Below, piece after piece: positions 54,196 to 63,630 of a stretch of DNA of 64,000 nt. Origin of the DNA: Bacillota bacterium. Lineage in GTDB: Bacteria > Bacillota > Clostridia > Acetivibrionales > DSM-2933. The position numbers and the translations under genes were made by a program. The stretch is from positions 33,455 to 97,454 of the forward strand of contig JAEYYB010000033.1 in the NCBI GenBank assembly GCA_023430975.1, written 5' to 3'. How positions within the stretch are numbered: the stretch's first letter is position 1; the number at the start of each line of letters is the position of its first letter. The notes under the pieces are model-generated. The model worked only from the letters and a program-made list of their open reading frames with translations. It did not search any database and was not told where the DNA came from.

Positions 54196-54498
54196 TTAGA
54201 CCTCTTTTCATGGAATTAATTAAAAAGCAATATTTGCTATATTAAAGTGTAAATAATCATATTTTGGAGAAAAAATCTTTATAAAAAAAGAAAATATTGT
54301 GACACTATAAAACATTTTACTATTTTTTATGGCGATACTCAATACTATTAATTAAAAAGTGTGGTTCTTGAAATTCCAAAGGCTGCCTCTATTAGATATT
54401 ATACACACAATAATATATCAAATGTATATTTTCTAATTAAGACAGCCTTACTTATTATTTTTATTTTCATTATAACTTTATATTATATATTACCTTTA
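54196..54498. other. Intergenic region with a fragment of the dispersed element
   Basis: About 300 AT-rich bases with no supportable gene. It holds a short fragment resembling an end of the dispersed palindrome at 54238-54260 (CTATATTAAAGTGTAAATAA). Confidence 0.5.
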
Positions 54499-55716
54499 CT
54501 ATTTACGCCCAATTCCAAACCATCCTACAACCATCCTGAAAAACAGACGAACAAAGGAAGCCTTTTTTATTTCTTCAACAGCAATAACATCTTCTTTAGC
54601 AATTATTTGGCCATTGTCCTCAAAGGTTATCTCACCTATTTTCTGGCCAAGTTTAATCGGTGCTTCGATTGATTCGGTCATTTTTACATTTTGCTTTATT
54701 TTATCTTTCTCACCTTTTTTAATCATCAAGCTGACATCTGACTTTAAAGCACCTTTAACACTTGTACCTACACCTTTTTTAACTTCTACCGTGCCTAACT
54801 CTTCACCTTTATTTTTTATCTTAACAATTTGATAATTTGCATATCCATAATCCAAAAGTTTTTTGGCCTCTGAAAATCTTGTGTCGGAATCCGGCTCACC
54901 CAAAACAACAGCTATCAGTTTCATATTATTCCTATCTGCCGATGCTGAGAGGCAATATCCTGCTTTTGTAGTAAACCCGGTTTTTAAACCGGTTGCTCCA
55001 TTATATGTGTGTATAAGCCTGTTTGTATTATCTAAAGAAAACTGTCCGTTTCTAAATTTATCCTGCCAGATTTTTGTTATTTCAAGTATTTTGGGGTGTT
55101 TATGAATAAGTTCTGCCGACATTTTGGCAATATCTGATGCTGAGCTGTAATGCCCATCATCTGTTAAACCGTTGCAATCCAAAAAGTTTGTATTATTCAT
55201 ACCTAATTGCTTTGCTTTATCATTCATGGCACTAACAAAGATTTCCTCACTGCCGCTGATCTTCTCCGCTAAAGCCACCACTGCATCATTAGCAGAATGT
55301 ATTGCAACCGCCTTCAACATATCCAGTACTGAAAACTCTTCCCCAGGCTTTAAATAGACCTGTGATCCACCCATATTGTATGAGTGCTCTGACACAGGTA
55401 CCATATCTTCATAGGTAATCTTACCTGAGTCGATAGCCTCCATTATAAGAAGCATTGACATTACCTTTGTAATACTTGCTAAAGGAAGCTCTTCATGGCT
55501 GTTTTTTTCAAACATTACAGTTCCTGTATCAGCATCAATTAATATTGCTGCCTTCGCTTTTAATTCCAGTACTTTACTAGCTTCTTCCTTTTTAGCTGCA
55601 GTATTTTCTGATGTTTGACCGGCATTTTTTTGAGGTGCCGCAACTACCGGCATTATTGCAGTGTTGGCAACCAATGATGCAATTAATATGATAACAACAC
55701 TCAACTTTTTAATCAC
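54499..55716 (-). CDS. dacF: D-alanyl-D-alanine carboxypeptidase, DacF-like (PBP5 family)
   Basis: A 405-residue serine-type carboxypeptidase. Signal peptide to about Ala27, then the catalytic SxxK at Ser81-Lys84 (SITK), SAN in IHSANDAVV and KTG in LKTGFTTKAG. The C-terminus ends FFRMVVGWFGIGRK, an amphipathic membrane anchor. It trims the terminal D-Ala of stem peptides. In Bacillus dacF precedes the spoIIA operon; here the next genes downstream are the DUF/MoxR cluster, so spoIIA is not adjacent. A GTG at 55716 follows GGGGGGA. Confidence 0.93.
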   Translation of the reverse strand: MIKKLSVVIILIASLVANTAIMPVVAAPQKNAGQTSENTAAKKEEASKVLELKAKAAILIDADTGTVMFEKNSHEELPLASITKVMSMLLIMEAIDSGKITYEDMVPVSEHSYNMGGSQVYLKPGEEFSVLDMLKAVAIHSANDAVVALAEKISGSEEIFVSAMNDKAKQLGMNNTNFLDCNGLTDDGHYSSASDIAKMSAELIHKHPKILEITKIWQDKFRNGQFSLDNTNRLIHTYNGATGLKTGFTTKAGYCLSASADRNNMKLIAVVLGEPDSDTRFSEAKKLLDYGYANYQIVKIKNKGEELGTVEVKKGVGTSVKGALKSDVSLMIKKGEKDKIKQNVKMTESIEAPIKLGQKIGEITFEDNGQIIAKEDVIAVEEIKKASFVRLFFRMVVGWFGIGRK

Positions 55717-56195
55717 TAAAATCCCCCCGATTTTTATTATACAAGTAGGGCAAAACTATATTTATGTCTAGGAAATTATGATGTGTAATACATTTTCTCA
55801 TGAAATTCCTTATGTATTACTATGCGTTATGAACTCAATATATTCTGCTATAACAATTTTTATTTTGAGCCAACGCCAATAGGTATATGAAATAATAGTT
55901 TCATATATTTCAATGTTATTATAAATTCTGATTGTTATAAGTTAAAGTGTAATTTGTTACTCAAAAGCCATATAATAACTTGGCTTACCTTCCATATCAG
56001 GTATTACTTTGCTGGATGTTAAATTATTTATGGACATTCGTTGCATTTTGATACAATGAAATTCATAGATTGTTAAAGAACTGCCTTTTTAAAGCAGTTC
56101 TTTACAGCCTGGAATGCAGTAATGGAATATATTACATCATGAATATGAAGTCGAAACAATATGTTAAGATAGTAGTATGTTAAGAGAATAGTATA
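55717..56195. other. Intergenic region, no gene seen
   Basis: About 480 bases. Contains a GTAATACAT/ATGTATTAC inverted repeat (about 55786-55818) close to a CTAGGAAATTATGATGTGTA motif that recurs in part at 35112 and 59970, and the pdp terminator hairpin. Confidence 0.55.
56075..56103 (-). terminator. Probable terminator of pdp
   Basis: A 10-bp stem AAAGAACTGC/GCAGTTCTTT with a nine-base loop about 90 bases past the pdp stop; the U-run is short. Confidence 0.55.
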
Positions 56196-57524
56196 TTAAG
56201 GAATGTACTTACTTATACCTGATGAATCTATAAATGCAAGTATTAAAGGCCTCATTTGTGGTTTGTCGTTAGAAATAGTGATGGATCTATCTAAAATATG
56301 AGCAGCTTTATCTATACTCTCCTTATTATTGGTATAAAGATGTGCAACCACATCGCCTTTAAATACTTTATCATAAGTTTTTTTCTCAAGCATTATCCCG
56401 GCCGTATAGTCTATAATACTATCTTTATTCTCCCTGCCTGCACCAAGTATCATGGATGCAACACCCAAGCTGTCTGTTCTTATATTTGCTATATACCCGT
56501 CACAGTCGGCCTTATATTCATAAATATGCTTGCTTTCACCAAAAATACTGTAATCATCTATAACATTAATATTGCCATTTTGCCTTTCAATCAGCTCATT
56601 AAGTTTCTTAAGAGCACTTCCATCAAGAATAGACTTCTCCGCCATTTCCACGCATCTGTCGTAGCTGCCTTTTCCCGCACCTTCCAACATTCTTGCTGCA
56701 AGCTCTACAGATAACTTTTTAAGATCATCGGGACCTTTTCCTTTTAACGTATCTATGGCCTCTATAACCTCCAGGGAATTTCCAACAGCATTTCCAAGAG
56801 GCAGATCCATATCGGTAATTAATGCTGAAGTTCTTCTACCAAGACTTTCTCCTATATCAATCATAGTTTTAGCAAGAGCCACAGAGTCTTCAAAAGTCTT
56901 CATAAAAGCACCGCTGCCGGTTTTAACATCCAACACTATACTATCTGCACCTGAAGCGATTTTCTTACTCATAATGCTGCTTGCTATCAGTGATATATTA
57001 TTTACAGTCGCTGTAACATCCCTCAGTGCATAAAGTTTCTTATCTGCAGGAGCCAGGTTTCCTGTCTGGCTCGCTATAGACAGCCCAATTTCCCTGACAT
57101 TAGCTAAAAATTCATCTATTCCAAGGGATGTTCTAAAGCCTGGAATTGATTCTAATTTATCAATAGTGCCACCTGTATGGCCAAGACCCTTCCCTGACAT
57201 TTTAGCCACAGGAACTCCGCAAGCCGCAGCAATTGGTGCAACCACTAAAGTTGTTTTGTCACCCACTCCGCCAGTGCTGTGTTTATCCACCTTAACACCG
57301 GAAATGCTTGAAAGGTCCACCTTATCTCCCGAATCTGCCATTACATTTGTAAGATCCGCTGTTTCCCTTTTGTTTAAGCCTTTAATAAAAATAGCCATTA
57401 AAAGTGCAGACGCTTGATAATCAGGTATACTGCCCGAGCAGTACCCATCTATAAAAAATTTAATTTCGTCAATTGTCAGTTCATAACCATCCCTTTTTTT
57501 CTCAATAATATCGTACATCCTCAT
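56196..57524 (-). CDS. pdp: Pyrimidine-nucleoside phosphorylase
   Basis: A 442-residue enzyme of the thymidine/pyrimidine phosphorylase family. The phosphate/pyrimidine site motif KHSTGGVGDKTTLVVAPIAA is complete, followed by MSGKGLGHTGGTIDKLES. It splits uridine and thymidine into base and (deoxy)ribose-1-phosphate. It follows deoB, whose product handles the sugar phosphate. GGAGGG precedes the ATG. Confidence 0.95.
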   Translation of the reverse strand: MRMYDIIEKKRDGYELTIDEIKFFIDGYCSGSIPDYQASALLMAIFIKGLNKRETADLTNVMADSGDKVDLSSISGVKVDKHSTGGVGDKTTLVVAPIAAACGVPVAKMSGKGLGHTGGTIDKLESIPGFRTSLGIDEFLANVREIGLSIASQTGNLAPADKKLYALRDVTATVNNISLIASSIMSKKIASGADSIVLDVKTGSGAFMKTFEDSVALAKTMIDIGESLGRRTSALITDMDLPLGNAVGNSLEVIEAIDTLKGKGPDDLKKLSVELAARMLEGAGKGSYDRCVEMAEKSILDGSALKKLNELIERQNGNINVIDDYSIFGESKHIYEYKADCDGYIANIRTDSLGVASMILGAGRENKDSIIDYTAGIMLEKKTYDKVFKGDVVAHLYTNNKESIDKAAHILDRSITISNDKPQMRPLILAFIDSSGISKYIP

Positions 57525-57543
57525 TTTAGGCCCTCCACTGTTT

Positions 57544-57626
57544 GTAATATTTTAATCATGCCTTAGTCATGATCAAAAAATAACTTCCGCTATAAATTTC
57601 GCTTAGTAATATTTTAATCATGCCTT
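57544..57626. repeat. Direct repeat between deoB and pdp
   Basis: GTAATATTTTAATCATGCCTT occurs exactly twice (57544-57564 and 57606-57626) on either side of a TAACTTCCGCTATAAATTTCGC segment. Similar ATTTTAATCATTCCTTA/TTTCAATCATGCCTTA motifs lie near 38735 and 5470. Confidence 0.75.
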
Positions 57627-58787
57627 TATATCAGGTAAAAAGCTTACGCCCGGAACCTTAGCATTAAGTCCAAAATATTCGGACACAGTTGCAGCAATAT
57701 CTGAGAATGTATTTCTTGTACCAAGATTCACATTGCTTTTGATGCCTTTTCCATATATAAGTAACGGCACGTACTCCCTTGTATGATCAGTTCCTTTAGT
57801 CGTAGGGTCACAACCGTGATCTGCAGTAATAATCAGTATATCTTCATCTTTTAATTTTCCAATTATTTCAGGAACCCTTTCATCAAACGCAATTAATGCC
57901 TTAGCATAGCCAAAAGCATCATTTCGATGTCCATATACCATATCAAAGTCAACCAGGTTGGTAAATATAATACCTTCAAAATCCTCATTCATATATTGGA
58001 GAGTTCTGTCAATGCCATCCATGTTATCATGGGTGTGTACAGCATGGGTTATTCCCTGTCCGCTATAAATATCCTCTATCTTCCCAACTGCCTTAACCAT
58101 ATAACCTGATTCTTTAGCATAATCCAGCACAGTTTTTCTCAATGGCTTTAAAGAGAAATCCCTTCGTCTGTCTGTCCTCCTAAAGCTACCCTCTACCCCT
58201 GTAAAAGGTCTGGCTATCACTCTTCCAACGGCATGATCTCCTGTTAGAAGTGTTCTTGCAATGCTGCACATTTCATATAATTTTTCAACAGGCACAACAT
58301 CTTCGTGGGCAGCAATCTGAAAAACGCTGTCTGCTGATGTATAAACTATTGGGTATCCTGTTTCAATATGTTCTTTTCCAAGCATGTCAATAATTTGTGT
58401 TCCTGATGCAGCAAAGTTACCAATAGTCTTTATACCAATCCTGCTTTCAAATTCCTCAATTATTTCCATGGGGAATCCTGAAGGATAGACAGGAAACGCC
58501 TTATCCAGGATAAGCCCGGCAATTTCCCAATGTCCGGTAGTAGTATCCTTGCCTAATGACTGCTCAGCCATACGACCATAACAGCCATCTGGAGATTTAT
58601 ATTTATTGTAACCGCGTATATTATCGATATTTCCAAGGCCAAGCCTTTCCAGATTTGGCAGCTTCAAACCTCTCACAGCAGTTGATATATTTCCTAATGT
58701 ATTACTTCCAACATCACCGTAATAGTCTGCATCAGGCAATTCGCCCATACCCACACTATCCATTACAATAAGCACAATTCTTTTCAT
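57618..58787 (-). CDS. deoB: Phosphopentomutase
   Basis: A 389-residue alkaline-phosphatase-superfamily mutase that interconverts (deoxy)ribose-1- and -5-phosphate. Metal and catalytic motifs are IVLIVMDSVGMGELPDA, the phosphothreonine region KDTTTGHWEIAG, and ILIITADHGCDPTTKGTDHT. GGAGGCATAAGT precedes the ATG. With pdp it forms a pyrimidine nucleoside salvage unit. The order xerD-deoB-pdp-dacF mirrors Bacillus (ripX-drm-pupG-dacF) with a pyrimidine enzyme in place of the purine one. Confidence 0.96.
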   Translation of the reverse strand: MKRIVLIVMDSVGMGELPDADYYGDVGSNTLGNISTAVRGLKLPNLERLGLGNIDNIRGYNKYKSPDGCYGRMAEQSLGKDTTTGHWEIAGLILDKAFPVYPSGFPMEIIEEFESRIGIKTIGNFAASGTQIIDMLGKEHIETGYPIVYTSADSVFQIAAHEDVVPVEKLYEMCSIARTLLTGDHAVGRVIARPFTGVEGSFRRTDRRRDFSLKPLRKTVLDYAKESGYMVKAVGKIEDIYSGQGITHAVHTHDNMDGIDRTLQYMNEDFEGIIFTNLVDFDMVYGHRNDAFGYAKALIAFDERVPEIIGKLKDEDILIITADHGCDPTTKGTDHTREYVPLLIYGKGIKSNVNLGTRNTFSDIAATVSEYFGLNAKVPGVSFLPDIKA

Positions 58788-58955
58788 ACTTATGCCTCCT
58801 TAGCAATAGTAAAATAAAAAGAACCATAAGAATACTTCTTACAGCCCATATCAACATCTATATTAATCTATATTATACTATACTTTTAGATGGAATTCAT
58901 TCTCATGTTGAAATTGTTCAAATTAATAATCAAACAAGTGCTTTATCCCAAATTC

Positions 58956-59840
58956 CTAAGCTCTTGGGTGAGTCTTCTTGTAAACTTCTTTAATCTTATT
59001 TTTTGCAATCTGGGCGTACACTTGAGTTGATGATATATCTGAATGTCCTAGCATTTCTTGTATTGACCTTAGATCTGCACCATTTTCAAGTAAATGTGCT
59101 GCAAAAGAGTGGCGCAATGTATGAGGTGTGATATCCTTATTGATCTTTGCCTGATTTTTGTACTGCTTAATTATTTTCCAAAATCCCTGTCTTGTGAGTC
59201 TTCCTCCGTTAATGTTAACAAACAAGGCTTTTTCATCGGGTTTTTGTATGAGAAGGTTTCTCGACTTATTAAGATACTCCACCAGTGCATTTACAGCTAT
59301 TGAACCTATAGGTATTACACGCTCTCTCAAACCTTTGTTACATTTTATAAATCCCAGCTCCAGATTAATCTCAGACAGGTTAAGATTTATAAGCTCCGAT
59401 ACTCGTATACCTGTTGCATAAAGTAGCTCAAGCATTGCTTTATCTCTATAACCCTTTAGATCAACGCACTTTGGTTGATCAAGCAGCAGCTCCACTTCAC
59501 TTGTCGATAGAATTTGAGGAAGCTTTTTTTCCACTTTCGGAGAATCAAGATCAACAGTAGGGTCAGCATCAATCAATGTATTTTTATACATGTATTGATA
59601 TAAAGACCTTATTGAAGCAAGATTCCTTGAAATAGTCGAAACTGCTCTTCCTTTCTTCTGCAAATGCAAAAGATAGGTTATTACCGTAGTCTTATTAGTA
59701 TTGGTTATGTTAAGCAAGTTGATTTCTTTCAAATAGGATATGTACTGTTCAATATCTCTCTTATATGACTGCAGAGTATTTAGTGACAGTCGCTTATCCT
59801 TTTCCAAAAACAGAATAAACTTTTGAATTATTCCTTCCAT
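58956..59840 (-). CDS. xerD: Tyrosine recombinase XerD
   Basis: A 294-residue site-specific recombinase. The N-terminal SAM-like domain starts KFILFLEKDKRLSLNTLQSY; the catalytic residues are Arg in YATGIRVSEL, His-x-x-Arg in PHTLRHSFAAHLL, His in LGHSDISSTQVYAQ, where Tyr is the nucleophile. It resolves chromosome dimers. Length and context fit XerD; XerC cannot be fully excluded. Confidence 0.92.
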   Translation of the reverse strand: MEGIIQKFILFLEKDKRLSLNTLQSYKRDIEQYISYLKEINLLNITNTNKTTVITYLLHLQKKGRAVSTISRNLASIRSLYQYMYKNTLIDADPTVDLDSPKVEKKLPQILSTSEVELLLDQPKCVDLKGYRDKAMLELLYATGIRVSELINLNLSEINLELGFIKCNKGLRERVIPIGSIAVNALVEYLNKSRNLLIQKPDEKALFVNINGGRLTRQGFWKIIKQYKNQAKINKDITPHTLRHSFAAHLLENGADLRSIQEMLGHSDISSTQVYAQIAKNKIKEVYKKTHPRA

Positions 59841-60257
59841 TAAAACTTCCCCTTCTTTTCTTTTAAAATAATTTCATTTATATAAATCTAATTACTCACT
59901 TGTTTCCAGACAATATTGTTTGCCATTTTGTCAATCTTGGTTGTTGTGGTAAGAAATCATTGTTTAGCGTACACTATAATTTCCTAGACACTTAAAAATT
60001 CCAACCTCATTATACCTTAAATAACACAATATGTCATAATAAATGTAAAAATTTATGCATTTTAATAAAATTTAATAAATTTTCATAAATAACCTACTAT
60101 TAGATTTTAATACATTTCGTAATATTTTTAAAGCAATAATTGTTAATAATCCAAAAAAACTAACTTATTATTAATACTTCTTTTTACATGTATTTCATAT
60201 TATCAATATTACATAGCTTTTAATATAATTATTGACAGCTAAAACCCATTATAAACA
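59841..60257. other. AT-rich intergenic region, no gene seen
   Basis: About 415 bases, very AT-rich. Holds one copy of the third repeat family (59918-59955) and a CACTATAATTTCCTAGACACTT motif shared in part with 36188 and 55769. Confidence 0.55.
59918..59955. repeat. Third short repeat family, copy 3
   Basis: GTTTGCCATTTTGTCAATCT followed by TGGTTGTTGTGGTAAGAA. Confidence 0.55.
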
Positions 60258-60899
60258 TCAATTCGAAAATATTGGTGAAATTACCCTAATTAATACAGGG
60301 GATATATAAACTTCCATAAATATGCCTCCTATCATTACTATAGCAATAAAAGCTGTAGACAAGCAGTACGATATTAGGTTGCTCTTCAAACTTTCCTTTG
60401 AAATTCTCTTAATAGATTTATTCTTTATGATGCCAAGTGAGAACTTTATACCATTGACCCCTAAAATTATTATGCATGGCAGTATAATTATTTCCTTTAG
60501 TAACAGTGAGCTTATAATAAAAACAATGCCCTTTACACCAAATGTCTGTATTAAAAGCCCTGAACCAAATCCAGTCAAAAATCCTCTTATTCCAACAAAA
60601 ACAAATATAAACGGGATACCTATTATGCATACACCAAGAAGCCAGATAACTGTGATTTGTTTTATGTTTTCCAATAGAGAAACCTTGAATAATTCAGCAC
60701 TGTTAATATCCTGTTTATCAAATAACTCCAGGAATCCTTGAAAATAGTTCTTTAGCTCTTCTCTTTGCATCGCTGTCAATCCATTTACTGTAAAAGCACC
60801 TATTGTCACTCCAATTATAAAAGCTAGCAAAAGCAATAGGTAAATACTTGAGTTTAATTTTATGTGTTTTACAAAAGCACCTTTTGCATTAGAAAACAA
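60258..60899 (-). CDS. spoIIM: Stage II sporulation protein M
   Basis: A 213-residue protein with about five membrane helices. The core has IRGFLTGFGSGLLIQTFGVKG and a KEIIILPCIIILGVNG helix. SpoIIM, with SpoIID and SpoIIP, drives engulfment of the forespore. It lies next to xerD as in Bacillus, which supports SpoIIM rather than the DUF95 paralog. Translation probably starts at the TTG at 60899, seven bases after AAGGAGG. Confidence 0.9.
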   Translation of the reverse strand: MFSNAKGAFVKHIKLNSSIYLLLLLAFIIGVTIGAFTVNGLTAMQREELKNYFQGFLELFDKQDINSAELFKVSLLENIKQITVIWLLGVCIIGIPFIFVFVGIRGFLTGFGSGLLIQTFGVKGIVFIISSLLLKEIIILPCIIILGVNGIKFSLGIIKNKSIKRISKESLKSNLISYCLSTAFIAIVMIGGIFMEVYISPVLIRVISPIFSN

Positions 60900-61005
60900 T
60901 TCTTCGCCTCCTTCTACAGTTTCAAGACTTTCTAACCCTTATAATGAATTTTATGCAACTCAAATCAAAAAAATTACAATCAGTATATAATGTAAACTGT
61001 ATGTT

Positions 61006-61034
61006 TTGGAAAATATTTTTATATGTTATACTAT
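61006..61034 (+). promoter_or_regulatory. Possible promoter of the DUF2007 gene
   Basis: TTGGAA (61006-61011) and TACTAT (61029-61034), 17 bases apart. Confidence 0.35.
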
Positions 61035-61067
61035 TATATATCAGGCAGTATTTAGGAGGCGTATGAT

Positions 61068-61457
61068 ATGAATGATAATAAGGAACTTAAGTCTGGCGAA
61101 ACTGCATTTCTCACATCAGTACATGGCGAAATTCAAGCAGAATTAATAGAAGCTGATTTAAAAGCCAACGGTATCCCTGTATTGAAAAAATTCAAGGAGG
61201 CTGGTGCCTATTTGGACATATATATGGGTATGACATCCTTCGGTATAGATTTGTATGTACCCTCAAACTTATTGGATGATGCAAAGAATATACTTAAAGA
61301 TTTTGAGAATAGTAGCAAAATAGATGAGGAGGAAAAAGAACTAATAGAAGCTAATAAGGAATACATAAAAAAGAGGAATCGCAGAATATGGATTCTATTG
61401 TTATTCTTTTTGCCAAGTTTACTCATCGGTATAATATTGTATATAATTTATATGTGA
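61068..61457 (+). CDS. DUF2007 protein with C-terminal membrane helix
   Basis: A 129-residue protein. The N-terminal DUF2007 domain (about 10-80, LTSVHGEIQAELIEADLKAN and GIDLYVPSNLLDDAKNILKD) is a putative signal-transducing fold; a charged segment and one membrane helix (RRIWILLLFFLPSLLIGIIL) end the protein. AGGAGGCG precedes the ATG. Function unknown. It is divergent from spoIIM. Confidence 0.82.
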   Translation: MNDNKELKSGETAFLTSVHGEIQAELIEADLKANGIPVLKKFKEAGAYLDIYMGMTSFGIDLYVPSNLLDDAKNILKDFENSSKIDEEEKELIEANKEYIKKRNRRIWILLLFFLPSLLIGIILYIIYM

Positions 61458-61479
61458 AAAGTGAATAATCTTTTACATT
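61448..61479. repeat. One-ended fragment of the dispersed palindrome
   Basis: Resembles the left end (TATGTGAAAAGTGAATAATC, TTTTACATT) and lies at the end of the DUF2007 gene, running into its terminator. Confidence 0.5.
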
Positions 61480-61480
61480 G

Positions 61481-61525
61481 GAAAAGAGCTTCTGCCCGTC
61501 AAAACGGAATAGAAGCTCTTTTTAT
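61481..61525 (+). terminator. Rho-independent terminator of the DUF2007 gene
   Basis: The 12-bp stem AAAAGAGCTTCT/AGAAGCTCTTTT is followed by T residues. Confidence 0.85.
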
Positions 61526-61598
61526 ATAATTAATTATATGCTCTGTATTAATAATTTTACATATTTAGGTTATTAAAATAAAAATCTAAAATATAAAT

Positions 61599-62147
61599 TT
61601 AGAATTTAATATCTCCATTAACTATCCTATCCGCCATTAAAATACCGACAATTGTTTTTGCATCGGTTATTTCATGTTTTAAAATCATATCAACTAATTT
61701 TTTAATTTCATACTTCTCACAAGCCACAAACTCATCTTCATCAGAATGTGCTTCCCCTTCTTTAAGCCCTATTGCTACATACAGGTGAAGTACCTCATTA
61801 CTAAATCCCGGAGTACTGTGAATACTTATAAGATGTTTTACGCTCTCAGCAACAAGACCGGTTTCTTCACTTAACTCTCTCTCAGCACATACCTTTGGAT
61901 CTTCCCCAGCATCCAGCTTTCCTGCCGGTAACTCGATGGTAGTCCTTTCAATAGGCTTTCTGTACTGCCTCACCATATAAATTTCTCCATTATCTGATAT
62001 GGGTATTACCACAGAAGCACCCGGATGCAAAACCACATCCCTAGTTGCTTTCTTTCCATCCGGCAAAACTACTTCTAATGTTTCAACATCAATAATACTT
62101 CCTTTGTATGTATGCTCTCTTCCAATAGTTTTTTCTTCGAAATTCAT
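61599..62147 (-). CDS. Nudix hydrolase, ADP-ribose pyrophosphatase-like
   Basis: A 182-residue enzyme. The full Nudix box is GKLDAGEDPKVCAERELSEE followed by TGL. The N-terminus (TYKGSIIDVETLEVVLPDGK) and ASVVIPISDNGEIYMVRQYR match the ADP-ribose pyrophosphatase (NudF/YqkG) group, which makes AMP and ribose-5-phosphate. In Bacillus yqkG lies near spoIIM, as here. GGGGTGG precedes the ATG at 62147. Confidence 0.92.
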   Translation of the reverse strand: MNFEEKTIGREHTYKGSIIDVETLEVVLPDGKKATRDVVLHPGASVVIPISDNGEIYMVRQYRKPIERTTIELPAGKLDAGEDPKVCAERELSEETGLVAESVKHLISIHSTPGFSNEVLHLYVAIGLKEGEAHSDEDEFVACEKYEIKKLVDMILKHEITDAKTIVGILMADRIVNGDIKF

Positions 62148-62170
62148 AATATCCACCCCGTTAGCTTAGT

Positions 62171-62611
62171 CTATTTTCGATTCTTTTTAATTTCATCTGT
62201 TGCAAGTTTATCACATCTATTGTTATATACATTATCAGAATGGCCTTTTACTTTAATCCATGTAATTTTATGGGTATAATTAAGCCTGTCCAATTCTTTC
62301 CATAATTCAATATTCTTAACCTGTTCCTTGCTTGAGTTTACCCAACCATTCTTTTTCCATATTATCAGCCATTTTTTTTCAAATCCATTGATGAGATATG
62401 CACTGTCACTATATAATTCAACTTCACACGGTTCTTTTAATTTTTTCAAGGCTTCTATCGCTGCTGTCAATTCCATTTTGTTATTGGTCGTATCTACCTC
62501 GTACCCCGAGATTTCCATTTCCTTTTCTCCATACTTCAGTATTGCCCCCCACCCTCCATTTCCAGGGTTTCCAGAGCATGCACCATCAGTATAAATTATA
62601 ACCTTTTTCAT
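62171..62611 (-). CDS. rnhA: Ribonuclease HI
   Basis: A 146-residue enzyme. The start MKKVIIYTDGACSGNPGNGG holds the first catalytic Asp; NNKMELTAAIEAL the Glu; VELYSDSAYLING the second Asp; and a C-terminal NNRCDKLAT the fourth acidic residue. It cuts RNA in RNA-DNA hybrids. It lies between proC and the Nudix gene on the same strand. Confidence 0.96.
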   Translation of the reverse strand: MKKVIIYTDGACSGNPGNGGWGAILKYGEKEMEISGYEVDTTNNKMELTAAIEALKKLKEPCEVELYSDSAYLINGFEKKWLIIWKKNGWVNSSKEQVKNIELWKELDRLNYTHKITWIKVKGHSDNVYNNRCDKLATDEIKKNRK

Positions 62612-62643
62612 TTAAACTCCTCGTTGAAAGAACATTTTTATGA

Positions 62644-63465
62644 TCAGTCTTTTGTATACTGCTTTCCAATTTCTCTAGCTCTTTTTGTGCATTCATTCAT
62701 AGCATCAATAACTGCATACCTGAATCCGTTTTTTTCCAAAACACTGACAGCTTCAATAGTGGTTCCTGCCGGGGAACATACCTGATCCTTAAGCTCTCCA
62801 GGGTGCTTACCGGTTTCAAGAACCATTTTTGCCGAACCAAGCACAGCCTGTGAAGCCAGCTTGTACGCAAGATTTCTTGGAATCCCTGAAAGTACTGCCG
62901 CATCAACCATTGCCTCAATGAACATAAAAACATATGCGGGGCTGCTGCCGGTAAGAGCCGTAACTTCACTCATAAGCTTTTCATCCAGCACCTCTACCTT
63001 TCCCATTGTCTCAAACAAAGGCAGAACCAGCTTCAGATCATCTTCAGTAATATTATTGTCAAAAGAAACCAAGGTCATACCTTCCCCAACAAGGGCCGGT
63101 GTGTTTGGCATTGTTCTAATAACTTTTTTGTCATTACCCACTATTCCTTTATACAAGCTTATTGGCAAACCAACAGCTATTGAAACAAGTATTTTATCCT
63201 GGCTGAAGCTTCCCTTGCATGCTTCGAGTACCGGCTTAACCATATTGGGTTTAACAGCCAGAACAATGACATCAGACTTCTGGAAAACTTCGCTTGTGGA
63301 ACCTAATACGCTAATACCTGTCTCTTTTTTCAGTAAATCGACCTTATCAGTATCAACATCGTATATATATATGTTCTCAGCCTTTACTATCCCTGAACTG
63401 GCTATACTTTTAACCATTGCAGTGCCCATATTTCCAGCACCTATAAATCCCAAATTTATTCCCAT
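62644..63465 (-). CDS. proC: Pyrroline-5-carboxylate reductase
   Basis: A 273-residue NAD(P)H-dependent reductase, the last step of proline synthesis. The Rossmann start is GFIGAGNMGTAMVKSI; other motifs are IRTMPNTPALVGEGMTLVSF and the C-terminal DQVCSPAGTTIEAVSVLE. AAGGAGG precedes the ATG at 63465; the frame runs on to 63492. No defects. Confidence 0.96.
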   Translation of the reverse strand: MGINLGFIGAGNMGTAMVKSIASSGIVKAENIYIYDVDTDKVDLLKKETGISVLGSTSEVFQKSDVIVLAVKPNMVKPVLEACKGSFSQDKILVSIAVGLPISLYKGIVGNDKKVIRTMPNTPALVGEGMTLVSFDNNITEDDLKLVLPLFETMGKVEVLDEKLMSEVTALTGSSPAYVFMFIEAMVDAAVLSGIPRNLAYKLASQAVLGSAKMVLETGKHPGELKDQVCSPAGTTIEAVSVLEKNGFRYAVIDAMNECTKRAREIGKQYTKD

Positions 63466-63630
63466 AAGTTCCTCCTTAAGCAATACAATCAATTACTTTA
63501 TTTGTTTTGATTAATTACTTTACTATAATATCACAAATTTATTTAAAATCCAGATAGAATTAATAAATATGGTTAATAAATTGGTTAATAAATTGGTTAA
63601 TAAATATTATTAAAAAGATTATTATACCCA

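Noticed and set aside
60322..60741. 139-residue plus-strand frame
   Set aside because: Antisense to spoIIM, whose membrane helices and neighbours identify it clearly.
62861..63514. 217-residue plus-strand frame over proC
   Set aside because: proC is unmistakable on the other strand; this is its shadow.
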